Shown here in pieces: positions 51,946-61,526 of a stretch of DNA of 64,000 bases. How positions within the stretch are numbered: the first letter of the stretch is position 1; every line of letters starts with the position of its first letter. The DNA is from Deinococcales bacterium (GTDB lineage: Bacteria > Deinococcota > Deinococci > Deinococcales > JAAFIG01). Location of the stretch: contig JANYHH010000015.1 in assembly GCA_025359505.1 (NCBI GenBank), forward strand, positions 23,306 to 87,305. Reading direction: 5' to 3'. The notes under the pieces are model-generated. The model worked only from the letters and a program-made list of their open reading frames with translations, was not told the origin of the DNA and ran no database searches. Position numbers and translations under genes: made by a program.

Positions 51946-54900
51946 CTACAAACCGCAATCAACGGCTTTCGGGGGAGTTTGGTTTTCTCGCCAGCCGCAC
52001 CATTTGGAGCTGGGGCCACTGGCATTGGCGATGGAACCCTTGAACTGATTGCCATCGTAGGCTTCGATCGTGATCGTGAAACTGCGGTAATCGGGTGGGT
52101 TGTCGTCAAAATCCGCAATCAACCGTGAGATTCTGCCGTCGAAAGCCACGTTGTCGTTGCGGGCCGTAAAGCGCCGCAGTTTCTCACCGCTACAAAGTGC
52201 GCCGCTGACGCGGTTGCCGATGCGCTTCATGGTCATTTCGCATTCCTGCCCGCCGATTCGCACGAGCCACTTGCCCGCGAAGCTGCACCCGTTGGGGAAT
52301 TCGACTCCTGATTGAGCGCCGCACCAACGCCCGTACAGGCGGGCACTGCCATCAAAACTGGCGCGGTTCGCACCGAACTCCAAGCTCAGGCGGCTGCCAT
52401 CCTCCAGATTCCCGTCTAAAACCCCACCGCTTAAGTTCACCTCGAGTCCCGTACTGACGAGGCTATTGATGTAATCACTGTAGCGAACGCGGTTCCGGTC
52501 GCTCAACTCAAGCGAACCGAAATTCGTGATGTAGCGCGTCCAACGCTCCGCTGGCGCGGTTGGTGGGGTGGGGCGGGGCTGAATCGCTGCACCAGCAACG
52601 ATTGGTCTCGAGGGAGGTGGGCGCGGTTTATTGGAAGCCGCAGGGGGCGGGGGCGGTGGATTCGCGGCTGGCGGGGGGGGCACTGGCGGAGGCGCGACAG
52701 CAATTGGGGCGGGTGGATTGACCCGAATAGTAACAGTCTTCTTGCGCTCCAAATTGAAGTACTTGGCGCTCAGTGTGTACGTTTTGGTTTCGCTCGGCGC
52801 GGGAACCGATTGCGAGCCGCTGGAGGCGACCTCGCCGACATCGCTGATCTCGAGCCTGACGGCGTTCGTGACCTGCCACGAGAGTGTGACCTCGCCGCTC
52901 TCGCCCTGCGTGACGCTGCCGGGTGAGGCACTGAAACTGATCGTGGGTTCGGCGGCTCGCACCTTGATGATGAGGCTGCGGGCCAGCGGTTGTGCGGTGG
53001 CCGCCTCGCCGCTGACCTGCAACTTGAAGCGGTAGTCGCCCGGTTCGTCCAGCGAGAAGCTTTCTTGCTGCATCTCCGCACAGCTTTGATAGGTTTTCGT
53101 GCCGCTCGGCGCATCCAACTCCAGACGCTGAATGTTGACGCCTTTGCAAGCCAATCGCACGGTACGCTTTTGACCCTCACTGATCTCGAGCACCGTTGCG
53201 CCGCCAATCGCAAAGAACCCCTCGAGCGTCGCGGGTCGCGGGTCGCGCAGCGGCGTGACGATCAGCTCGCGGGTGGCACGGCCGAAGCCGAACCACGGCA
53301 AGAAATTGTAAGCGGTCACGTTGTACGAGGCTTTGGACTGAATGCCGGGGAGCTTTAGGAAATTACAGGTTTTAGACGCGAGTTTCTTGTTGCCTTCAAA
53401 AAACAGCTCGAAGCGCACGGCGCTGCTTGCGTCGCACTGCAATGTGAAGGCCTCACCGACTTTGACCTGCGCGGGGACGGTTCGTAAGCGCTCCAAGCTG
53501 GGGTTGCGGATCAGCAGGAACGCCAGCAATGCCAGCACGGCCGCAATCAGCGGCGGAACCCAAATCGGCATCAGCGCCAAATGCGAGACCTGCGCTTCAG
53601 TTGTCAAAGGCTGGGCAGTTCTTAAAAGCGCCTGCTGATCGGGCCAGCGATCCTCGAGCTTGAGCGCTTCGGCACTGACCTCCAAGGGACGCTGAATGGT
53701 GCGCCCCACCAAGCGCCACGGAACCCAGACGTTGAACGTCACGGGTTCGCTCGCTCCCGGCGCGAGCGTGATCGGTGCGCTCGGCGGCAGCATCGGCTCG
53801 GTCGGCGCGGTGCGCGGCCGCGTGTCCGGCGCACCCTCCTCGTCCTGACCGCTGAGCTGCTTCATGTCGCGGTTGATGACGGTGGCGCGGCGCAGCCACG
53901 GCCCGACTGTTGATTCGATCAGCGTGCGACCAACCATCAAAAATGGGTAGGCCAGCATCTGACCCCAACGCATCAACACGCCCCTCGCGCCGGGTGGAAG
54001 TTTGAGCTTGGGTTTGCGCTCGTCAAAAGCGCAGTACAGCTTGCCGCTACCCTCGCTGGCGCTCAGTTGCAGGGTCACGGGCGTGTTGCCAGTGTTTTTC
54101 AGCACGGCTGAAAAAACCGCTTTGCGCCGCGCAGAGCGGTTGCCGGGGCGCAGCTTCAACTCGGTCTGGGTGAACGGCAGCACTGTCCAAGTGGCGAAGA
54201 CCTCGCCGTACTCCTCGGCGTTTTCCTTTGACCGAGCGCGAATCGCCACGCGGTAATCGCGGGCTGTGCTTTGCGGTGAGCGCGGCGGAGTGATATTCAG
54301 CAGTACCGTGCCTTGCGTGCCGGGGTTCAGTTGCACCGACTCGCTCGGGGTCGTCACCCAGTCGGGCGGCACGCCGTCGACCTCGAAGGTCAAGTGATCC
54401 ACCAGCACGCCGAGGTTAGCGACCATCACGCGCACGGGCGTGCCGACACCCGGCGGCAAATTCAGCTTGTCGCGCTCCAAGGATACCGCGATCCGACCCG
54501 GCTCAGCCATGCCCGTGGGCTGCTCCAAACGAATCCAGTACGGCCCGACTTGTAGCATGCCGCGCCACGGAAACGGCGTCGGCACTTGGAACGGCAAGCG
54601 CCCGGATTCCAGACCGCCGCCGATCAAAAACGTGCCGTTAGAGCTGAACTCGTTGACGATCACCTCGCGACCATCGAACTCCAAGCGCAGGTGATGCCTC
54701 GAGACCGTATCGGATTCGAGCACCAGTGAATTGGTGTCCTGCCGCCCGATGGTCAGCCCGCTCGGTGGCAGCTCGCGCACCGCCAGCACTTGACCCATCG
54801 CGTCGACAACGGTGATGCGCGGGTACTCGCAGCGCCCGTCGGGGGCAGCGATCTGCGGCGACTGCACGACGCGTTCGCCCGCTTTCCAGATTCGCGTGGA

Positions 54901-55776
54901 TTTGACTGATGGGTAGTAGCGCTCCAGCACGCCCTGCAAACCGTCGCGCACCTCTTCAGCCGTCGGGCGTTCGCTAATGCGCTTGTGCAGGCAACTCAGC
55001 ACCAGCGTCTCGAGTTCGGCCGGCATGTCCTTGTCGAGTTCTCTGAGAGCGCGAGGCTGCTCGTAGACGTGCTTGATGGCCGCCTCGCCGAGGTCGCGCA
55101 CTTGGAACGGAACCAGCCCTGTGAAGCAGTGGTACATCACCACGCCGAGACTGTAAATATCGCTCGGGGCTTCGATATTGCTGCCCAGCACGTGTTCTGG
55201 CGATAAATACTTGGGGTCGTTCGGCATCAACTCGTCGCCGCCAGCGATAGCGGCGAAAAGTTTGGCCAGCGTAAAATCACCGAGTTTCAGGCCGTAACGG
55301 TTGCCGCTGCGGGTCAGCAGCATGTTCTCCGGCTCCAATTGCCCGTGAACCACGCCCTTGCGGTGCGCGTACCCGAGCGCATCAGCCGCTTGGCGCATCA
55401 ACTCTAAAGCCGCGCTGCGCTCCGGGCGGGCGGCATCGCGGGTCTCGCGCTGCAACCAAGTGTTCAGCGAGCCGTCGGGAACCCATTCGCTGACCACGAA
55501 GTAGCGCACGCCGTCCTCGCCAAAATCCAGCACCCGCGCAATCGACGCGTGCTGCAAATCTGAGACCGCCTCGAGTTGACTAAAAAACAGCGTCTGGAAG
55601 GCCGGATCAAAGCGGCTGCCCGGGCGCAAGATTTTCAGCGCCACGGACACCTCCCCATCCAGTGCTCGGTGAGTCTGTCCCGACTTGCCAGTTCGCAGCG
55701 TTTCCTCTAAACGGTACTTGCCAACGAGTTGCGGCGCGTTACCCAAATTCAACCCTGACGTCTGGAGGATGCTCAC
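51946..55776 (-). CDS. Transmembrane pseudokinase with FHA domain, in eCIS operon
   Basis: 1276 aa. The N-terminal Ser/Thr-kinase-like domain (about 20-290) keeps the VALK lysine and DFT in place of DFG, but the catalytic loop reads HGQLEPENM instead of HRDLKPEN, so the catalytic Asp is missing: a likely pseudokinase. An FHA domain follows (about 315-400: GLTIGRQDTNSLVLESDTVS, then RHH and FSSNGTFL), then beta-sandwich modules, one TM helix (WVPPLIAAVLALLAFLLI, about 735-755), an Ig-like exterior part, a Pro-rich linker, and a Cys-containing C-terminal domain. GTG start, overlapping the upstream gene by 4 nt. It may link envelope signals to injectisome assembly. Confidence 0.82.
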   Translation of the reverse strand: MSILQTSGLNLGNAPQLVGKYRLEETLRTGKSGQTHRALDGEVSVALKILRPGSRFDPAFQTLFFSQLEAVSDLQHASIARVLDFGEDGVRYFVVSEWVPDGSLNTWLQRETRDAARPERSAALELMRQAADALGYAHRKGVVHGQLEPENMLLTRSGNRYGLKLGDFTLAKLFAAIAGGDELMPNDPKYLSPEHVLGSNIEAPSDIYSLGVVMYHCFTGLVPFQVRDLGEAAIKHVYEQPRALRELDKDMPAELETLVLSCLHKRISERPTAEEVRDGLQGVLERYYPSVKSTRIWKAGERVVQSPQIAAPDGRCEYPRITVVDAMGQVLAVRELPPSGLTIGRQDTNSLVLESDTVSRHHLRLEFDGREVIVNEFSSNGTFLIGGGLESGRLPFQVPTPFPWRGMLQVGPYWIRLEQPTGMAEPGRIAVSLERDKLNLPPGVGTPVRVMVANLGVLVDHLTFEVDGVPPDWVTTPSESVQLNPGTQGTVLLNITPPRSPQSTARDYRVAIRARSKENAEEYGEVFATWTVLPFTQTELKLRPGNRSARRKAVFSAVLKNTGNTPVTLQLSASEGSGKLYCAFDERKPKLKLPPGARGVLMRWGQMLAYPFLMVGRTLIESTVGPWLRRATVINRDMKQLSGQDEEGAPDTRPRTAPTEPMLPPSAPITLAPGASEPVTFNVWVPWRLVGRTIQRPLEVSAEALKLEDRWPDQQALLRTAQPLTTEAQVSHLALMPIWVPPLIAAVLALLAFLLIRNPSLERLRTVPAQVKVGEAFTLQCDASSAVRFELFFEGNKKLASKTCNFLKLPGIQSKASYNVTAYNFLPWFGFGRATRELIVTPLRDPRPATLEGFFAIGGATVLEISEGQKRTVRLACKGVNIQRLELDAPSGTKTYQSCAEMQQESFSLDEPGDYRFKLQVSGEAATAQPLARSLIIKVRAAEPTISFSASPGSVTQGESGEVTLSWQVTNAVRLEISDVGEVASSGSQSVPAPSETKTYTLSAKYFNLERKKTVTIRVNPPAPIAVAPPPVPPPPAANPPPPPPAASNKPRPPPSRPIVAGAAIQPRPTPPTAPAERWTRYITNFGSLELSDRNRVRYSDYINSLVSTGLEVNLSGGVLDGNLEDGSRLSLEFGANRASFDGSARLYGRWCGAQSGVEFPNGCSFAGKWLVRIGGQECEMTMKRIGNRVSGALCSGEKLRRFTARNDNVAFDGRISRLIADFDDNPPDYRSFTITIEAYDGNQFKGSIANASGPSSKWCGWRENQTPPKAVDCGL

Positions 55777-56684
55777 GCGGCCACCTCGAGCCTGTAACCA
55801 GTGTGCGCGGGTTTGTGGCTCTCCACGAGGTCGCGCACCAGTTCGAGCTGCTCTTTGCTGACCCCACGCGGCAGTTTGACGCTGAAGACGAACGGGTCGG
55901 TCAGGTCTTCGGTGATCGTCGCGCTGACATCGGTGCTCAGTTCAATCATCCGTGAGAGCGTGTAGGCCGTGCCACGCCAACGCTGCAACTCGGCGCTTTC
56001 AATCAGAATACGGCGGTGACGCCACTCCGACCAGCGCGGGTCAGTCGTCATGCCGATCCACGCCGAAAGCACGGGCAACATCCCGGCCGGGCAGGTGCGC
56101 GGATCGAAGTAGAAATCGATGTGCTGCTGCCGCCACTCGAGCGGCTCCCACAGCGCCTCGAAGATTTGCAGGTAGCGATTCATGAAATCCCCGTGGTGAA
56201 AAATCGCCGGTAGGAAACCCAAGTATTTGGCGCGGCCCGATGGCAGCGGCGAATCCACTCGCGGCAGCGGTGGCCGCTCTCCAAGAGTTTCGGTGACGAC
56301 CGCCAGCGGCTCGAGATCGTTTGATACGGGTTGGGATTCCTCTGCCAAGCTGCCTGAATCCGCACGGTACGTGATGACGAACGGCCCGACTTGCACTGCC
56401 AAACCCGGCAGCAACGGGTAAGGCTGATTGGGTTGCAGCCGCACGCCCGCGACGAACGTGCCGAACTGACTGTCCAAATCGGTGATCAGCAGCTTTTGCT
56501 CTGAACACACGAGTTCGGCGTGGTATTTGGAAACCAGCGGTAGCGGCAACACCAATGTGTTGTCAGGAGCGCGGCCAATCGTCACGCGATCCGCGCTGAT
56601 TGGCAGAATCTGCACGACCCCGGACTGCAACTGCACTATGAGCTGACCCAGCCTCATCTGACCCGCCCCCCGATCCGCCGCCAT
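55773..56684 (-). CDS. FHA-domain fused to a tail-protein-I-like baseplate domain
   Basis: 303 aa. Residues 15-110 are an FHA phosphothreonine reader (ITIGRAP-type motif VTIGRAPDNTLVLPLPLVSKYH, then DLDSQFGTFVAG). Residues 150-303 are phage tail protein I (P2 gpI-like): LGFLPAIFHHGDFMNRYLQIFEALWEPLEWRQ, LPVLSAWIGMTTD and RWRGTAYTLSRMIELS. GGGAGG lies 5 nt before the ATG. It is the first gene of the leftward eCIS operon. The fusion ties a phospho-recognition domain to the baseplate. Confidence 0.85.
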   Translation of the reverse strand: MAADRGAGQMRLGQLIVQLQSGVVQILPISADRVTIGRAPDNTLVLPLPLVSKYHAELVCSEQKLLITDLDSQFGTFVAGVRLQPNQPYPLLPGLAVQVGPFVITYRADSGSLAEESQPVSNDLEPLAVVTETLGERPPLPRVDSPLPSGRAKYLGFLPAIFHHGDFMNRYLQIFEALWEPLEWRQQHIDFYFDPRTCPAGMLPVLSAWIGMTTDPRWSEWRHRRILIESAELQRWRGTAYTLSRMIELSTDVSATITEDLTDPFVFSVKLPRGVSKEQLELVRDLVESHKPAHTGYRLEVAA

Positions 56685-56897
56685 CCCGACCTCCCAGTCT
56701 TGACAATTTTCTATGTGGATACAGCGCTAAGATAATCAGTCTAGCATTCTGACCTTGAGGAGCATCTGAGTAAAATCACACAAGATACGTTCGTGTCTTG
56801 CAAGTGCGAACGCGTGCGAGTCAATTTCTAAAAAGCCACTTTCAAAGGTCGCATTTTCCACACCAGAAGCGCCTTCGAGTCTGCTAAGCTCTCACAC
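56685..56897. promoter_or_regulatory. Divergent promoter region between eCIS operon and toxin gene
   Basis: The 213-bp spacer contains TAAGCT at 56885-56890, 7 nt before the rightward ATG, and AT-rich -10-like stretches (e.g. TAGACT on the complement near 56740) for the leftward operon. No gene fits inside. Confidence 0.5.
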
Positions 56898-59800
56898 ATG
56901 ACTCGGGAGCGTCTCACAAAACCAATCGTTGCGCTGCAACGCACGCCCGAGATCACTCCAAAAGCGGCCATCCCGAACGCTCGAGGCTCGAGTCGTCCCG
57001 CATCACTGGGTCGCTTGCCGCGCTCGCTCGAGACTCAACCAGTTTCCCCAATGCAACTCGAGGTGCAACGCGTCCAGCAGCTCGAGCTGCAACGCCAAAT
57101 CAATCTCGAGGTTCAACGCGCAGCGATTCAACGCGCTCACGATGACCGCCTTCAAGTTGCTCGAGTCGCACAAACCTCGTGGCACGCTCGAGGGGCTAAA
57201 TCGCTCGAGATTCAACGCGCCGCGTCCGACCATGCCCGCACTGCTCGAACCGCTCGCACCGCTCGCACCGCTCGAGCCGCGTTGATCGCGCAGCGCTCGA
57301 GTGAAACGCTCGAATCGCTGGTCGCACAACGCCTCGAGCTGCAAGTCCGTCCAGCCCTGCCCAGTGTGCAACGCCAAGCGGATCTGACCCTCTCGCACGT
57401 CGCCGATCACCTCGGTAGTAAAGCGGCCGTGCAACTGGCTCGAGACCCAGATCGCCTCTCGAGTTACGCCGGGTTCAAAAACACGGGCGCGAGCCTCGTC
57501 AAATCATTTCGTACACCCGGCTCGAGTCACACGATGCCGCAACTCGCCAGTGCGATTCAAAGGTTTCGAGAACCGATGCAACGCGCTGCGGTGGAGAGTG
57601 CCGCGTATGCCGCGTTCGGATCGCATCCGACGTACCCGAAGCAACTCCAGCGAGCACTCGAGGAGCAAAACGCGAATCTCGAGCTGCAACGCCAGAGTTG
57701 GAACAGTGAACTCGAGCCAGTCGCGCAGCGTCAAGCGCTCGAGGAGATGAGTGGTGAGGGCGCAGCGCAGCAAATCGAATCAGCAAGGGGGGGTGGCTCC
57801 CCGTTGCCGGAGAACATCCGCAACCTGCTCGAGACGAAGTGGAACATGGATTTATCCAAGGTCAGGGTGCACACGGACTCGAGCGCGGCGAGTATTTCAA
57901 AGAAACTGAATGCTAAGGCGCTGACGACGGGGCAAGATATTTTCTTTGGAGCGAGCACGTTCAATCCGACGTCGCTCGAGGGCTTGCAATTGATCGCGCA
58001 TGAGGCGTGGCATACGGTGCAACAAGCCAGTGGCTTGGTGCAAGCGGGGATTGATAAAAGTGCGAGTCTCGAGGTGGAAGCGCGGGGGAAAGGCAGTGAA
58101 CTCTCGAGCGCGGATCTACAGATTGCCTCGAGCAACGCCGCTCGAGCGACGCGCAGCGATGCAAACGCCTCGATTCGCCAAACCGTGGTCGGCAACCTGA
58201 TCTCGCGCACCGCCAGCCCAGAGTGGCGAGCGCTGACCGCGAGCGTTTGGGGTGATCCAGCCTCGAGCGGTGCAGGCTCGAGCCAATCCAAGCCGTTCGA
58301 GCAAGATGCGTACACGCAAACCAAAGCCTCCGAAACCACCGCGCCCCCCTCGAGCCAACCTGTTCCCAGTGGTTTGAAAACCAACAGCGTCGCGTCTGCT
58401 GCCCCTCTTGCCGCCTCGGGCGTCCGCGTGCAACGCGGCGCGAACGGTGGCTTCAACGTGCAACGCGATTCGCTGACCGTGCAACGCTTCGGCGTGGGCG
58501 ACGCGATCTCGAGCGCTCTCGGTCATCTGCCCGGTTACAAGGAACTCTGCGCGGTCTTCGGCAAGGACTTGGTGACCGGCAGCGCCGTGCAAGCCAATCC
58601 GAACGCGATTTTGGATAAACTCGCTACGTTCGTGCCGGGCCCGATCAAAGATATGGTGAAAGCGCTGCGCGAGACCAACGCGATCCCCAAAGCGTGGGCG
58701 TGGTTCAAAGCCGAGCTGAAGAAAATCAACATCGGCGCGGCTTGGAACAACGTCAAAAAAGCGATTGGTGAAGCCAGCATCTTCAGTCCCGGTGAAAGCA
58801 TCGACCGCGTGAAAGCGGCCGTGATGCAACCGATCAATCAGCTCAAAGCGTTGATCGCGGGCAGCATCCGGCAACTGGCCACCATCGCGCTCGAGGCGAT
58901 CGGCGCGGGCTTCGGGCCAGCCGCCAAGCCGATCATTGATGGGTTGAAAAGCGCGGGCAGTGCCATCGGTGAAGTCTTCAAAAACCCCGGGAAGTTCATT
59001 CGTAATCTGGTCAGCGCCGTCAAAGGTGGCTTTCAGAACTTCACCAAAAACGCCCAGCAACACTTGTCAACCGGCGCTGGACAGTGGCTGACCGGCGAGA
59101 GCGGCATCGCTTTCCCGCAGAACTTGGACATCAAAGGCGTCTTCACTGTGGTGCTGAGCGTGCTGGGCATCAGTTACGTGAATTTCAGGAAATCACTGGT
59201 CAAGAAACTGGGCGAAGACAAAACCAAAATCGCGGAATCTAAGGTCAGCCTAGTGCAAAACCTGATGACCAAAGGCATGGGCGCGGCCGAGGGCATGAAA
59301 GCCCACGAGGGCGCGGTCAAAAGCGAAGTGATCGAGGGCATCAAAACCGAGGTCAAGAACAGCGTGATCCAAGCAGCGGTGCTGAAATTGGTCGGTATGT
59401 TCGTGCCGGGTGGCGGGTTGGTGCAGTTGTTCATCACGGCGTTCGACATGGTGAAGTTCTTCATGTCCGAGGGTCAACGCATCTTCAGTCTGATCTCGAG
59501 CGTGATGCAAAGCGTGAGCGCGATTGCCAGTGGCAACATCAGCGCGGCAGTGGCGGGCGTGGAAACCAGTCTCGCCAAGAGCATTCCAGTGGCGCTGAGT
59601 TTCCTCTCGAGAATCTTCAAAGTCAGCGGCATTGGCACGAAAGTTAAAGGCATTATCAATAAGGTCAAAGGGCGGATTGAGCAGGTCGTCTCGAGAGTCA
59701 TGGACAAAGCCGCTGCACTCGTCGCGAAAGTAGTTGGAACTAGTAAAACGGTTGCGACCAATGCAGTGAGCAATGTTAAAAAATTTATGAACGGTGTGTT

Positions 59801-60917
59801 CGGTAAGAAATCTTTCGCCGCAGGAAAAGAACAGCACAGCATCTGGGTCAAAGTCACCAATAACCAACCAGAGTTGTGGATCGCCAGCACTCCTCGAGAG
59901 GCTCGAGCGCAAATCGCAGCGGTTGAACTCCAAGCAAAGAACGCTGGAACATATGCCTTAGTCAAACCGTCGATTGACAAGGCTCGTACAGCGATTGATG
60001 CGGCGATTAAAAAGATTAAAACACTGACGACGAGTGTAGATGACGAAAAGAAGAAGCGCGAGGCGGAAAGCAAAATGACGGGTATTGTGAATGGCGTCGT
60101 TGATTCCGTCAGGGATGTTTTTGACCAACTTGGTAAAAACGGCGGTGATGCGAGTAAGTTGAAAGTGAATTTGAATGCTGGGTTAATTCGTAAGGAGTTG
60201 TGGCCAGACGGCGGTCGTCCCGGATGGGCAAAAGCGACGCTCGATAAACTGGCGGCAGAGTTTCCAAGTGAGCACGTGTCAGGAACGAATAAAGTTCAAA
60301 AAGGATTTGATCGTAGGCACATAGAAGCATTTGATGACATCGTAAAAAAAGAAGTTATTGCAGTGAATGGTAGAACTTACACCGATGCCCAGTCGTACTT
60401 AGCTGGGCGCGGACATAAACCAAGAACGGCTGAACTCGAGCCGATTAAATTATCGGTCAAGGATTTACTGAAAAAAGAATTCAACGCCGAAGCGAATTTA
60501 TGGGTAGGTGCTGCGAAACCAAATCAGCAGAAAGGTGCTGACTTCGCAGCGGCTGAGCGCAATCTCGAAGGCATGGACAGGAATTCACCTGAGTACAAAG
60601 CTGAACTCGAGCGTAGGTCGAGAGCGGCCGTTGACCCCGCAACTGGAGCACGTGGCGGTGCGAAAATAGGTGCAACTCAGCAAACTTTTATTCAAATCAT
60701 AAATTCTACGAAAGATGACATGGACGAATATTTAGATGCAAAACCGGGAACTCAAGAGTATCGAGCTGCCATTCAAGCGCGAGTACAGCTCATTGCAGCT
60801 AAAAAAGCGCTAGGCGACTTCACTAAGATTTGCAAGAAATCAGAGGTTAAGAAAATTGAACCTTCACTAGTATCAGCGACCACCATGATTTTTCAATTAA
60901 ATCAAATTATCAAGTAA
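56898..60917 (+). CDS. DUF4157 polymorphic toxin, eCIS cargo
   Basis: 1339 aa. Residues 50-170 are rich in LEVQR/LELQR units and RTA triplets. DUF4157 spans about 305-375 with HEAWH in LQLIAHEAWHTVQQ. A long helical, partly hydrophobic body follows (about 530-890, including KLVGMFVPGGGLVQLFITAFDMV), then a pre-toxin linker (FGKKSFAAGKEQHSIWV) and a variable C-terminus (about 1000-1339) containing FDRRHIEAFDDI, which recalls the first His block of HNH-like nucleases. Composition turns AT-rich past 59,750. The next gene is a probable immunity protein. TAAGCT is 7 nt from the ATG. Confidence 0.8.
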   Translation: MTRERLTKPIVALQRTPEITPKAAIPNARGSSRPASLGRLPRSLETQPVSPMQLEVQRVQQLELQRQINLEVQRAAIQRAHDDRLQVARVAQTSWHARGAKSLEIQRAASDHARTARTARTARTARAALIAQRSSETLESLVAQRLELQVRPALPSVQRQADLTLSHVADHLGSKAAVQLARDPDRLSSYAGFKNTGASLVKSFRTPGSSHTMPQLASAIQRFREPMQRAAVESAAYAAFGSHPTYPKQLQRALEEQNANLELQRQSWNSELEPVAQRQALEEMSGEGAAQQIESARGGGSPLPENIRNLLETKWNMDLSKVRVHTDSSAASISKKLNAKALTTGQDIFFGASTFNPTSLEGLQLIAHEAWHTVQQASGLVQAGIDKSASLEVEARGKGSELSSADLQIASSNAARATRSDANASIRQTVVGNLISRTASPEWRALTASVWGDPASSGAGSSQSKPFEQDAYTQTKASETTAPPSSQPVPSGLKTNSVASAAPLAASGVRVQRGANGGFNVQRDSLTVQRFGVGDAISSALGHLPGYKELCAVFGKDLVTGSAVQANPNAILDKLATFVPGPIKDMVKALRETNAIPKAWAWFKAELKKINIGAAWNNVKKAIGEASIFSPGESIDRVKAAVMQPINQLKALIAGSIRQLATIALEAIGAGFGPAAKPIIDGLKSAGSAIGEVFKNPGKFIRNLVSAVKGGFQNFTKNAQQHLSTGAGQWLTGESGIAFPQNLDIKGVFTVVLSVLGISYVNFRKSLVKKLGEDKTKIAESKVSLVQNLMTKGMGAAEGMKAHEGAVKSEVIEGIKTEVKNSVIQAAVLKLVGMFVPGGGLVQLFITAFDMVKFFMSEGQRIFSLISSVMQSVSAIASGNISAAVAGVETSLAKSIPVALSFLSRIFKVSGIGTKVKGIINKVKGRIEQVVSRVMDKAAALVAKVVGTSKTVATNAVSNVKKFMNGVFGKKSFAAGKEQHSIWVKVTNNQPELWIASTPREARAQIAAVELQAKNAGTYALVKPSIDKARTAIDAAIKKIKTLTTSVDDEKKKREAESKMTGIVNGVVDSVRDVFDQLGKNGGDASKLKVNLNAGLIRKELWPDGGRPGWAKATLDKLAAEFPSEHVSGTNKVQKGFDRRHIEAFDDIVKKEVIAVNGRTYTDAQSYLAGRGHKPRTAELEPIKLSVKDLLKKEFNAEANLWVGAAKPNQQKGADFAAAERNLEGMDRNSPEYKAELERRSRAAVDPATGARGGAKIGATQQTFIQIINSTKDDMDEYLDAKPGTQEYRAAIQARVQLIAAKKALGDFTKICKKSEVKKIEPSLVSATTMIFQLNQIIK
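59574..59741. repeat. Pre-toxin repeat, copy in the full-length toxin
   Basis: 168 bp encoding AKSIPVALSFLSRIFKVSG through KVVGT. It aligns without gaps to 61530-61697, 1,956 bp away, with 8 mismatches over the 161 bp I compared. The identity stops abruptly at 59741, where the variable toxin part begins. Confidence 0.92.
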
Positions 60918-60927
60918 TTGGAGAAAA

Positions 60928-61464
60928 ATGAGCCAGAGTGAAAAGAATATGGTTGAAAATATGCTCAACCTTAAAGAGTGGTCAGATGACATCCCCAAAG
61001 CATTCAAAACTTTAAGAAAAAATTTAGACCCGCAATTCATTAAAACTTTGGTGACAGTGATTGAACAGAAGCCTAGTAATAATTGGATAAACATAGCGCT
61101 TAAAACAATCCCATATTATTCAAAAGTGCCAGAGATGTCCACAGTTAGACAGAAAATACTTAAAATCGCTGAAGAATTCTTAGAACTAAATTATCCTATC
61201 GATATTCGTTGGAATGCAACTACGGTTTTTGGGGCTTTGTCTACTTGGCCTGATCCAGTTCTGAGAAAAGTCATTTTGAAAGATCCAGAAAGATTTGTGC
61301 GACTTGGAGCTTTTACTGCCATTCTTGAACAATTGAAATTACCTGAGAGTGTCATCGCTGATGAGTCTGAAAAAGCAGCTCAAGAGGATATTGAACCAGA
61401 TTTCAACGAGATTAACCGCATCACCCAAGCTCGAGCTGACGGTAAATACGATCATCTCGAGTAA
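60928..61464 (+). CDS. Putative immunity protein of the first toxin
   Basis: 178 aa, helical, resembling short HEAT-like repeats (FIKTLVTVIEQKPSNNWINIALKTIPYY; VLRKVILKDPERFVRLGAFTAILEQL). No signal peptide. The TTGGAG ribosome site and ATG lie 10 nt after the toxin stop. It is AT-rich and free of CTCGAG until its last 40 bp. Placement directly behind a polymorphic toxin is the basis for the immunity call. Confidence 0.6.
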   Translation: MSQSEKNMVENMLNLKEWSDDIPKAFKTLRKNLDPQFIKTLVTVIEQKPSNNWINIALKTIPYYSKVPEMSTVRQKILKIAEEFLELNYPIDIRWNATTVFGALSTWPDPVLRKVILKDPERFVRLGAFTAILEQLKLPESVIADESEKAAQEDIEPDFNEINRITQARADGKYDHLE

Positions 61465-61526
61465 GTAATCGTTTTCCGCACCTGACTCGAGTTCCTTGAC
61501 AATTCATTGCAACTGTAAAGCTCTCG

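Noticed and set aside
29624..56684. Contractile-tailed prophage
   Set aside because: No portal, capsid, terminase, integrase or lysis genes; the AAA+ ATPase, DUF4255 and LysM proteins point to an eCIS.
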